From Caulobacteraceae bacterium (GTDB taxonomy: Bacteria; Pseudomonadota; Alphaproteobacteria; Caulobacterales; Caulobacteraceae), in the NCBI GenBank assembly GCA_013815405.1, contig JACDGF010000016.1, positions 1 through 13,483 of the forward strand: 13,483 bases of DNA, written 5' to 3'. Both the position numbers and the translations under genes were made by a program. The notes under the pieces were generated by a model. That model was not told where the DNA came from, made no database searches, and saw only the letters and a list, made by a program, of their open reading frames with translations. Shown piece by piece: positions 1-5,438 of the stretch (its first letter is position 1; every line of letters starts with the position of its first letter).

Positions 1-319
1 GCTGGCGCGCGCGGCGCTCATCCTCGGAAAGGCCGCCGGCGGGCGCGGCTTCAGGCGCGCGCGGAGGCCGAGGGGGCGTGGGCCCTCGCACATCGAAGAC
101 CGCGCGGCGCTCCGCCGATAGCGGAGCGGTCGGCCCGGCGCCGGGCGCATCCAACCGGCGGCGCTTGGTCTCCACCACCACGGTCTTGGAGCGGCCGTGG
201 CTGAAACTCTGCTTGACCATCCCGGCGCTCACCGCGCCGCCCGTGCGCGCCTTCAAAGTCAGCGGCGCCCGCGAAACCGGGGGTAGAGACTGTCGGCCGT
301 TGTCGTTCTCGTCCGTCAT
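1..319 (-). CDS. infB: Translation initiation factor IF-2, N-terminal part (cut by window edge)
   Basis: IF-2 is the GTPase that brings fMet-tRNA to the 30S subunit. Only the first ~106 codons are here, so the GTPase domain lies outside the window. The reading frame begins MTDENDNGRQSLPP and contains SAGMVKQSFSHGR (about residues 31-43) followed by SKTVVVETKRRR, the basic segment characteristic of the N-terminus of alphaproteobacterial IF-2. A Pro/Ala/Arg-rich linker follows, also usual for this region. The ATG at 317-319 is the first possible start after an in-frame TGA eight codons upstream; the Shine-Dalgarno is weak (AAGCGAG). It is the last visible gene of the rimP-nusA-ylxR-infB operon, separated from ylxR by 103 bases that hold a strong inverted repeat. 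Family identity is secure; the rest of the gene is not seen. Confidence 0.9.
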   Translation of the reverse strand, partial: MTDENDNGRQSLPPVSRAPLTLKARTGGAVSAGMVKQSFSHGRSKTVVVETKRRRLDAPGAGPTAPLSAERRAVFDVRGPTPPRPPRAPEAAPAGGLSEDERRARQ

Positions 320-394
320 GCGCTCGCTTGACTGTCATCCGCCGGGTGCAAGGAAACCTGCCCGGCCGCCATCACCAAAACATTCAAAGGGACC

Positions 395-412
395 GGGGTG
401 ACGTGTCACCCC
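395..412. repeat. Strong inverted repeat in the ylxR-infB spacer
   Basis: GGGGTGAC (395-402), a 2-base centre, then GTCACCCC (405-412) form a perfect 8-base dyad. An outer pairing AAAGGG (386-391) with CCCTTT (416-421) can extend it across a small internal loop. On the plus strand it is followed by six T (419-424), so it looks like an intrinsic terminator for transcription opposite to the operon. On the minus (coding) strand only three T follow, so read-through into infB is expected. It lies directly after the ylxR stop codon. Confidence 0.6.
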
Positions 413-422
413 CGCCCCTTTT

Positions 423-1046
423 TTAAGGCTCCTCGCGCCAACTCTCAGGGAAGAGCGGGCGAAAGCCTGATAGCCGCTCGACATCGGATGTCCAGCGATC
501 GGCGCTCCGCCCGGCAAGGAAGGCGGTGTGTATCACATTCTCCGCGCCCAAGGCCAAATCCAATTCCGCCGAGGCGAAGAGGCCGATCAGGCTCGGCGGA
601 CGAGGATTCCGACGCGCGGCGGCCACGAGTTTGCGGCGTCCGTCCGCCGCTCCATCGGCGGCCTCGACGAGGAACGCCGCCCTGTCGGCGAGCACTGCCG
701 CCAGCACCTTCTCGAACCCGGAGGTAAGCGCTCCGGCCTTGCGTGCAAGTCCCAGGCCCGCCAAAAGCCGCCGCAGCAGCAGCGCCTCCACCTGATCGGC
801 TAGGTCGGGCCGCGCCATGAGCCGCGTCCTGGCGGCGCGGGCGAACAGCCCCTTTCGCGCCGCGGCGCCCACCGATGCGCGATCGGCCGCCACCCACAGG
901 CCGCGGCCGGGGAGCTTGCGGGCGATGTCGGGTATCACCGACAGGTCCGGGCCGGCCACGAAACGGATCAGCCGCGCTTCGGCCATCACCTCGCCGGAGA
1001 CGATGTCGCGACGCTCCCGGGCCTCCTGGGCAAGAGTGGCCGCCAT
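423..1046 (-). CDS. ylxR: YlxR-family RNA-binding protein fused to an L7Ae-like domain
   Basis: A 207-residue protein of the nusA-infB operon. The N-terminal half is the YlxR (DUF448) fold: ERRDIVSGE (11-19), RLIRFV (25-30), and the signature GRGLWV (47-52). The second half (about 90-190) resembles the L7Ae/YlxQ domain, with LGLARKAGALTSGFEKV (98-114). The separate ylxR and ylxQ genes of Firmicutes are thus one fused gene, as is usual in alphaproteobacteria. YlxR and YlxQ are RNA-associated proteins whose exact role is poorly defined; a link to the transcription/ribosome machinery is inferred from the operon. The ATG follows the nusA TAG with no spacing, which points to translational coupling. 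The Cys commonly found in the first YlxR motif is Asp14 here. The TAA stop sits at an A-run just before a strong hairpin. Confidence 0.87.
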   Translation of the reverse strand: MAATLAQEARERRDIVSGEVMAEARLIRFVAGPDLSVIPDIARKLPGRGLWVAADRASVGAAARKGLFARAARTRLMARPDLADQVEALLLRRLLAGLGLARKAGALTSGFEKVLAAVLADRAAFLVEAADGAADGRRKLVAAARRNPRPPSLIGLFASAELDLALGAENVIHTAFLAGRSADRWTSDVERLSGFRPLFPESWREEP

Positions 1047-2723
1047 CTAGCCGCCGCGCGATCCCGCCGGCTCGCCGAACACCGCCAAGGCTTCCTCTCC
1101 CGGGGCGAATTCGCCGGGCTCGCCGTCATCGGCAAACTCCTCGACCTCGGGTTCCGGCTCGATCCAGCCGGCGGCCACGCGCGCGCGCATGATCAGGCGC
1201 TCGGCATCCTCCGGGCTGAGGGCGAAGGCGTCGAGGATACCGGGCTCGCGGATCCGCTCCCCGGAGGGTTTGGCTTCGTACCACCCTCGGATGTCGTCGG
1301 GCACCAAGCCGGCCAGGTCCTCAAGGGTCTTGACCTCGCCTTCGCCCAGGGCCACGGCCATGGGCAGGGTCACGCCCTCGACCTCCAGGACGCCGTCCTC
1401 GACCCCCAATTCTCGGCGCCGCGCGTCGTATTCGGCCGCTTCCTTGTCGAGGAAATCGCGGGCGCGGGCCTGGATCTCCTCGGCTGTGTCCTCGTCGAAC
1501 CCTTCGATCGCGGCGATCTCTTCCGGCTCCACATAGGCGACATCCTCGACCGTGGCGAAGCCTTCAGTGACGAGGAGCTGGGCGATCACCTCGTCGACGT
1601 CGAGGGCTTCCTGGAAAAGCACCGTGCGTTCGGCGAATTCGCGCTGCCGCCGTTCGCTCTCCTGGCTCTCGGTCATAATGTCGATCTGCCAGCCGGTGAG
1701 CTGGCTGGCCAGGCGCACGTTCTGCCCGCGGCGGCCGATGGCGAGGGACAGCTGCTCGTCCGGCACCACCACCTCCACCCGCTCGTCCTCCTCGTCCATC
1801 ACCACCTTGGTGACTTCGGCCGGGGCCAGGGCGTTGACCAGGAAGGTGGCTTCGTCCGCGTTCCATTGGATGATGTCGATCTTCTCGCCCTGCAGTTCGG
1901 CCACCACCGCCTGGACCCGCGAGCCGCGCATGCCCACGCAGGCGCCGACCGGGTCAATGGACGAGTCGTTGGACACCACCGCCATCTTGGCCCGGCTGCC
2001 CGGATCGCGGGCCACCGCCCGGATCTCGATCACCCCGTCGTAGACCTCCGGAACCTCCTGTGCGAAGAGCTTGGCCATGAACCCCCCGTGGGCGCGCGAG
2101 AGCATGATCTGCGGCCCCTTTGTCTCCTGGCGCACGTCGTAGATGTAGGAGCGCACCCGGTCGCCGACCTGAAAGGATTCGCGGGGGATCGACTGGTCGC
2201 GGCGCATGATCCCCTCGCCGCGGCCCAGGTCGACGATGACGTTGCCGTATTCCACCCGCTTGGCCACGCCGTTGACGATCTCGCCGACCCGGTCCTTGAA
2301 CTCCTCGTACTGGCGCTCGCGCTCGGCCTCGCGGACCTTCCCGGTGACCACCTGACGGGCCATCTGGGTCTGGACCCGGCCGAACTCGAAGGGCGGGAGA
2401 ACCTCCTCATAGGTCTTGCCGACCACCGCCGCCTTGTCGTCCGCGAGGGCTTCGGAGAGGCGCTTGTGGGCGTATTCGTTGATCTCCTCCTCTGTATCGT
2501 CGTCGATCACCGTGACCACCCGGGTGATGGTGGTCTCACCGCTCTTGGGGTCGATGTGGACGCGGATGTCGTGCTCGGCCCCATAGCGGCTCTTGGCGGC
2601 CTTCTGGATCGCCTCCTCGATCGCCTCGATGACGATCTCCTTCTCGATCGATTTCTCGCGCGCGACCGCGTCGGCGATCTGAAGCAGTTCGAGCCGGTTG
2701 GCGGAAATGCCGGTCACGGTCAT
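1047..2723 (-). CDS. nusA: Transcription termination/antitermination factor NusA
   Basis: NusA binds RNA polymerase and nascent RNA and modulates pausing, intrinsic termination and antitermination. The 558-residue protein shows the N-terminal polymerase-binding domain (1-140), an S1 domain (about 146-211), KH1 with [10 protein letters not shown] (260-269), KH2 with [20 protein letters not shown] (326-345), and a C-terminal part with two acidic helix-hairpin-helix modules (about 370-430 and 450-530). The tail is acidic (EPEPEVEEF). I chose the ATG at 2723 ([10 protein letters not shown]): it has an AGGA Shine-Dalgarno about 10 bases upstream and matches the family start. The frame stays open upstream only because it shadows rimP. 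It overlaps the rimP stop by four bases (ATGA), and its TAG abuts the ylxR ATG. Autogenous control through the operon leader is plausible but inferred. Confidence 0.97.
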   Translation of the reverse strand: MTVTGISANRLELLQIADAVAREKSIEKEIVIEAIEEAIQKAAKSRYGAEHDIRVHIDPKSGETTITRVVTVIDDDTEEEINEYAHKRLSEALADDKAAVVGKTYEEVLPPFEFGRVQTQMARQVVTGKVREAERERQYEEFKDRVGEIVNGVAKRVEYGNVIVDLGRGEGIMRRDQSIPRESFQVGDRVRSYIYDVRQETKGPQIMLSRAHGGFMAKLFAQEVPEVYDGVIEIRAVARDPGSRAKMAVVSNDSSIDPVGACVGMRGSRVQAVVAELQGEKIDIIQWNADEATFLVNALAPAEVTKVVMDEEDERVEVVVPDEQLSLAIGRRGQNVRLASQLTGWQIDIMTESQESERRQREFAERTVLFQEALDVDEVIAQLLVTEGFATVEDVAYVEPEEIAAIEGFDEDTAEEIQARARDFLDKEAAEYDARRRELGVEDGVLEVEGVTLPMAVALGEGEVKTLEDLAGLVPDDIRGWYEAKPSGERIREPGILDAFALSPEDAERLIMRARVAAGWIEPEPEVEEFADDGEPGEFAPGEEALAVFGEPAGSRGG

Positions 2724-3379
2724 GGGGTGGCTTCCTTTTGTGCATGATTTTCTTCCCCCTCTGGGGGAAGTGGCCCGATAGGCCGACGGGGGCCAGCGGC
2801 TAGGGAGGCCCCGTCCACCCCTTCGGGGTCCCCCTCCCCCTCCCCCACGCCCACGTGAGGAGAGTTGAGGCGCGCGGCCCGGGCCGCCGCGCCGCGCTCC
2901 ATCAGCGCGTCGTTGATCACCAGCCTGGCCTCGACGACCCAGGCGAAGGGCAGGAGCAAGGTTTCCGCCTCGCCCTCGAGGTTGATCGCCAAGTTCGTAC
3001 CGTCCACGCCGGCCAGCTCGCCCCTGAAGCGCTTTCGGCCATCGGCCAGGCGGTCGAGTTCGATACGCGCCTCGCAACCTTCGTAGGCGGCGAAGTCCGC
3101 GAGGCGCGTGAGCGGCCGATCGACGCCAGGGCTGGAGATTTCCAGCAGATAGTCGCCGGTGATCGGATCGGCGGCGTCCAAGACCTGGGAGACCGCCCGC
3201 CCCAGCCGCGCGCAGTCCTCCACCGGCATGGTCCCGTCGACTCGCTCGGCCATGATCTGAAGTCGCCGAGCGCGATCGCCGCCCATCAGGCGCAGTCGCA
3301 CGATCCCGTATCCGGCCGCCTCGGCCACCGGGTCGAGAAGCTCCAGGAGCCTCGCATCTTCAGCGGTCTTGCCGCGCAA
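2720..3379 (-). CDS. rimP: Ribosome maturation factor RimP with a repeat-derived C-terminal tail
   Basis: RimP assists 30S subunit maturation. The 219-residue protein has the two RimP domains: an N-terminal alpha/beta part (about 8-85) with [15 protein letters not shown] (76-90), then an SH3-like domain (about 91-160) ending [17 protein letters not shown]. The start is TTG at 3377-3379, chosen because GGAGGGG (3388-3394 on the minus strand) lies 8 bases upstream and an in-frame TGA sits just before it (3383-3385). Residues from about 171 to 211 are Gly/Pro/Glu-rich and are encoded by a palindromic GC-rich repeat (see repeat entry), so the last quarter is probably not part of the conserved fold. 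It is first in the rimP-nusA-ylxR-infB operon and overlaps nusA by ATGA. Confidence 0.93.
   Translation of the reverse strand: MRGKTAEDARLLELLDPVAEAAGYGIVRLRLMGGDRARRLQIMAERVDGTMPVEDCARLGRAVSQVLDAADPITGDYLLEISSPGVDRPLTRLADFAAYEGCEARIELDRLADGRKRFRGELAGVDGTNLAINLEGEAETLLLPFAWVVEARLVINDALMERGAAARAARLNSPHVGVGEGEGDPEGVDGASLAAGPRRPIGPLPPEGEENHAQKEATP
2752..2850. repeat. GC-rich palindromic repeat lying inside the 3' end of rimP
   Basis: A mosaic of short perfect inverted repeats: CTTCCCCC (2752-2759) with GGGGGAAG (2763-2770); GGCC (2772-2775) with GGCC (2781-2784); GGGGCC (2789-2794) with GGCCCC (2807-2812); ACCCC (2817-2821) with GGGGT (2825-2829). A run of CCCCCTCCCCCTCCCCC (about 2830-2846) follows. 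This architecture resembles the palindromic extragenic repeats abundant in Caulobacterales and other alphaproteobacteria (from memory, not searched). It normally sits between genes; here the rimP frame reads through it to the nusA overlap. Confidence 0.65.
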
Positions 3380-3382
3380 TCT

Positions 3383-3451
3383 TCAAACCCCTCCGCCGGG
3401 GCAAACAAAAAGCGGCAGGCCCGTCTCCAGGCCGCCGCTCGTAAACGCCAT
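3383..3451 (-). other. Possible 22-codon leader ORF upstream of rimP
   Basis: An ATG at 3449-3451 opens a 22-codon frame (MAFTSGG ... PGGGV) that runs through the terminator-like hairpin and its U-tract and stops with TGA at 3383-3385, three bases before the rimP TTG and in the same frame. There is no convincing Shine-Dalgarno ahead of the ATG. It could be a translated leader peptide or simply an open stretch upstream of rimP. Existence of the ORF is seen; translation is not shown. Confidence 0.25.
3403..3439 (-). terminator. Terminator-like attenuator hairpin in the rimP-nusA operon leader
   Basis: On the minus strand AGCGGC (3434-3439) pairs with GCCGCT (3411-3416). The stem can be extended inside by a G-T pair and by GGCC/GGCC-type pairing with a bulge. 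It is followed directly by TTTTGTTT (3410-3403). That is the form of an intrinsic terminator. It lies after the predicted promoter and before the rimP Shine-Dalgarno, so it would produce a leader RNA of about 70 bases unless read through. A second small hairpin, CCCC/GGGG (3388-3391 with 3398-3401), can cover part of the rimP ribosome binding site. Confidence 0.6.
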
Positions 3452-3478
3452 CCAGCGCAAACGGACGATAGTGAGGTC

Positions 3479-3507
3479 CATATAGCGCGGTCGGGGCCTG
3501 TTGTTAA
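3479..3507 (-). promoter_or_regulatory. Predicted sigma-70-type promoter of rimP-nusA-ylxR-infB
   Basis: On the minus strand TTAACA (3507-3502) and TATATG (3484-3479) are separated by 17 bases. This resembles the housekeeping promoter form of alphaproteobacteria and stands out in GC-rich surroundings. It would start transcription near 3472, leaving a leader of roughly 90 bases before rimP. Confidence 0.55.
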
Positions 3508-3515
3508 GCCCTTGC

Positions 3516-3550
3516 GCGCCGGGGCGGCAGGCCGGCCGAGAGTCCGGCGC
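3516..3550 (-). terminator. Possible hairpin terminator after the GNAT gene
   Basis: GCGCCGG (minus strand, 3550-3544) pairs perfectly with CCGGCGC (3522-3516), with GGCCGGCC in the loop. It begins 3 bases after the acetyltransferase stop codon and ends just before the rimP promoter. No U-tract follows, so it would be a weak or factor-assisted terminator, or only a 3'-end stabiliser. Confidence 0.35.
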
Positions 3551-3553
3551 CAC

Positions 3554-4093
3554 CTACCCCAGCCACACCATCATTCGCGTCGTCGCCGGCGCGTCCCGCG
3601 CCACGGAAAATCGCTCCCGGACTTCGCCGGTGTAGAGGAAGCCCGCCTTGCAGAGCACCTGGCCGGAGGCGGGGTTGTCGGCGAAGTGGCCGGAGACGAG
3701 GAGGCGCTTCTTCCAGCCCGCCCGCGCCCAGTCCACGGCGGCCAGGACGGCCTCGGTCATATAGCCCTGGCCCCAATAGGGCCTGCCGATCCAATAACCC
3801 AGTTCCGAAGAGGGCCCTTCGTTGGGGTGGAATCCCAAGACGCCGATGAAACCCTCCCGCCGGTGTTCAACGGCCAGGGCGATTTCGTGTCGCGCGTCGC
3901 GCCTCGCCATGCGCGCGATGAACGCGTCGGCCATGGCCTGGCTGAACGGGTGCGGGATCGAGGTGGTCATGCGCGCCACCTCCCGGTCATCGGCCAAATC
4001 GGTCATGGGCGCGGCGTCGTCGGCGTTGAGCGGACGCAACACCAGACGCGGCGTTTCAAGGGTGGGTGGAGCGATCGCGGCGACGGTGGTCAT
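3554..4093 (-). CDS. GNAT-family N-acetyltransferase (RimJ/RimL type)
   Basis: A 179-residue cytoplasmic acetyltransferase that should transfer acetyl from acetyl-CoA to an amine; the substrate cannot be told from the sequence. The family signs are the opening LETPRLVLRPLNADDA (12-27), the central beta strands with GFIGVLGF (81-88), and the acetyl-CoA loop ELGYWIGRPYWGQGYMTEAV (97-116), followed by the N-P-A-S-G-x-V-x-x-K-A-G-F motif typical of the RimJ/RimL branch. I chose ATG 4091-4093; a TTG six codons upstream (4109-4111) is possible but has no Shine-Dalgarno. It lies 110 bases after rpmA on the same strand and probably belongs to the rplU operon. A ribosomal-protein acetylase role is a guess from position only. 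Confidence 0.85.
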   Translation of the reverse strand: MTTVAAIAPPTLETPRLVLRPLNADDAAPMTDLADDREVARMTTSIPHPFSQAMADAFIARMARRDARHEIALAVEHRREGFIGVLGFHPNEGPSSELGYWIGRPYWGQGYMTEAVLAAVDWARAGWKKRLLVSGHFADNPASGQVLCKAGFLYTGEVRERFSVARDAPATTRMMVWLG

Positions 4094-4117
4094 GGGACTT
4101 GGCCGAAACAAAAGCGA

Positions 4118-4201
4118 GGCGATCCGGTCGCCGGACGCCCCGCATGAATGGCCGGTCCGGATCGCTGAGAACAGGGCGATCCGGGGGGAGGTTGCCGGAT
4201 C
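4118..4201. repeat. GATCCGG-based inverted and direct repeats between rpmA and the GNAT gene
   Basis: GGCGATCCGG occurs twice as a direct repeat (4118-4127 and 4175-4184). Each copy has an inverted partner: GCGATCCGG (4119-4127) with CCGGATCGC (4157-4165), and GATCCGG (4178-4184) with CCGGATC (4195-4201). The second hairpin lies 2 bases after the rpmA stop codon on the transcribed strand. No U-tract follows. It may be an mRNA processing or stability element. Confidence 0.5.
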
Positions 4202-4203
4202 CC

Positions 4204-4476
4204 CTACTTGGCCGGCCCGGCCTCGGCCGGAACCACCGCGACGTAGGTTCGGTCGTCGCGCTTGGTGACGAATTTCACCGCCCCCGCCTCCAGGGCGAAC
4301 AGAGTGTGGTCACGGCCCATTCCGACATTGTCGCCGGCGAAGAACTTTGTGCCGCGCTGGCGGATCAGGATATTGCCCGCCCGCACCGCTTCGCCGCCGA
4401 ATTTCTTCACGCCCAGGCGCTGACCAGGGGAGTCGCGACCGTTGCGCGAGGAGCCGCCCGATTTCTTGTGAGCCAT
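4204..4476 (-). CDS. rpmA: Large ribosomal subunit protein bL27
   Basis: A 90-residue ribosomal protein at the peptidyl-transferase region of the 50S subunit. The N-terminus [20 protein letters not shown] followed by [11 protein letters not shown] is the bL27 signature, with the conserved [10 protein letters not shown] and [15 protein letters not shown] segments next. Length is normal for the family. There is no N-terminal cleavable extension of the kind found in Firmicutes. A GAGAGG Shine-Dalgarno sits about 9 bases before the ATG. It follows rplU by 29 bases in the standard rplU-rpmA order, and the GNAT gene follows it. Confidence 0.98.
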   Translation of the reverse strand: MAHKKSGGSSRNGRDSPGQRLGVKKFGGEAVRAGNILIRQRGTKFFAGDNVGMGRDHTLFALEAGAVKFVTKRDDRTYVAVVPAEAGPAK

Positions 4477-4505
4477 CTATTCAGCCTCTCTAGAGTGCGC
4501 GCGTT

Positions 4506-5243
4506 TCAGGCCTTGCCCTTGGGCTTGGCCGGTTTGGCCGCCGGCTTCTTGGCCGCGGCCCCGTCCTTCTTGGCCGCGGCAGCGGGTTTCTTCGGGGCGG
4601 CGGCCTTCACGGCCGCCCTGGCCTTGGGCGCCGGTTTGGACGGAGCCGCCTTCGCCTCCGGCGGCGCGTCGGATTTGGGTGCGACCGTCTTTGCCGCGGG
4701 TTTGGGGACCTTCGCGGGTTTGGCCTTGGCGGGTTTGGCCTTGGCGGGTTTGGCCTTGGCGGGTTTGGCCTTGGCGGCCTTCGCCTTGACGGGCTCGGAG
4801 AGCTCAACGGGCTTCTTTTCGGCGCGCTTGGCCTCGGCGGCCTCCATGCCGCGCGCGAGGTTGCGGGCCCTGGCGTTGAGCACCGACAAGGGAGTCAGAT
4901 CCACCGACCCGTCCCAGGTCTCGGTGCGGCCGTCGCCGCTGATGCCGGTCACCCGCAGGACCGATTGGAACTGGCGATGGCCGCGTGTGCGCCGATAGCC
5001 CTGACGGCGAATCTTCTTGAACACCTTGATCTTCTCGCCCTTGCGAGTCTCGACCAGGGTGGCGCTGACCAACGCGCCTTCGATCATCGGCGCCCCTACC
5101 GTCACTTGTGGGCCCTCGCCGATCATCATCACCTCGTCGAAGGCGATCTTCGCGCCCGGTTCGCCGTCGAGCTTTTCCACCACCAGCAGATCGCCGGCCC
5201 GGACCCGGTACTGTTTGCCGCCGGTCTTGATCACAGCGTACAT
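4506..5243 (-). CDS. rplU: Large ribosomal subunit protein bL21 with long Lys/Ala/Pro tail
   Basis: bL21 is a 23S rRNA-binding protein of the 50S subunit. Residues 1-102 are the whole normal protein: MYAVIKTGGKQYRV at the start and KVFKKIRRQGYRRTRGHRQ (73-91), the rRNA-binding signature. The remaining ~140 residues are extra: a bridging part (103-150) and then a Lys/Ala/Pro-rich, probably disordered tail containing four AKAKP units encoded by perfect 15-base repeats. The total of 245 residues compares with about 103 in Escherichia coli. Tails of this kind occur in some alphaproteobacterial bL21 proteins. The ATG at 5243 has a GAGG/AGG Shine-Dalgarno. First gene of the rplU-rpmA operon, with a clear promoter upstream. 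Confidence 0.97.
   Translation of the reverse strand: MYAVIKTGGKQYRVRAGDLLVVEKLDGEPGAKIAFDEVMMIGEGPQVTVGAPMIEGALVSATLVETRKGEKIKVFKKIRRQGYRRTRGHRQFQSVLRVTGISGDGRTETWDGSVDLTPLSVLNARARNLARGMEAAEAKRAEKKPVELSEPVKAKAAKAKPAKAKPAKAKPAKAKPAKVPKPAAKTVAPKSDAPPEAKAAPSKPAPKARAAVKAAAPKKPAAAAKKDGAAAKKPAAKPAKPKGKA
4716..4775. repeat. Four perfect tandem copies of a 15-base unit in the rplU tail
   Basis: GGGTTTGGCCTTGGC is repeated four times without mismatch (4716-4730, 4731-4745, 4746-4760, 4761-4775). Read on the minus strand it encodes AKAKP units. Perfect identity at the DNA level suggests recent expansion by slippage, and copy number may vary between strains. Confidence 0.9.
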
Positions 5244-5275
5244 TGCCTAGCGCCTCGGACGAATAAATCAGGAAT

Positions 5276-5312
5276 ACAAAAACAACGGCGCCCGCGAACG
5301 AGCCCGCGGGCG
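5276..5312 (-). promoter_or_regulatory. Hairpin with T-run in the rplU leader
   Basis: On the minus strand CGCCCGC (5312-5306) pairs with GCGGGCG (5295-5289) around a 10-base loop. CCGTTGTTTTTG follows, with five T at 5282-5278. It starts only a few bases after the predicted transcription start. It could be a weak attenuator or a 5'-end stabilising stem for the ribosomal-protein mRNA. The T-run starts several bases after the stem, so terminator activity is uncertain. Confidence 0.35.
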
Positions 5313-5322
5313 AGGAAGGCGA

Positions 5323-5350
5323 CATATACGCGCGCGCCCCGCCAAGTCAA
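5323..5350 (-). promoter_or_regulatory. Predicted promoter of rplU-rpmA
   Basis: On the minus strand TTGACT (5350-5345) and TATATG (5328-5323) are 16 bases apart, a good match to the alphaproteobacterial housekeeping form. The predicted start is near 5316, leaving about 70 bases of leader before the rplU ATG. Confidence 0.65.
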
Positions 5351-5438
5351 CGCCGCCCGCGCGCGACCGGCCCGCGCGCCGTCGAACTTCTTGTGATAAG
5401 ATCGGAAGACTTCATCGTTATTGGAGGATGCGGCCAAA

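Noticed and set aside
51..338. A minus-strand frame overlapping the infB start (MTVKRAHDG...)
   Set aside because: It is out of frame with the recognisable IF-2 N-terminus and has the Arg-rich look of a shadow frame.
395..425. The hairpin after ylxR as an intrinsic terminator for the operon itself
   Set aside because: On the operon strand the A-run precedes the stem and only three T follow, so termination before infB is not supported.
1866..2747. A 293-codon plus-strand open frame opposite nusA
   Set aside because: It is a His/Asp/Leu-rich shadow of NusA with no known domain and no ribosome binding site.
2855..4147. A 430-codon plus-strand open frame across rimP, its leader and the GNAT gene
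   Set aside because: It runs antisense to clear RimP and GNAT coding regions and through a promoter and hairpin; composition is that of a shadow frame.
4716..4775. Tandem repeats considered as a CRISPR-like array
   Set aside because: The units are directly adjacent with no spacers and are in-frame codons of the bL21 tail.
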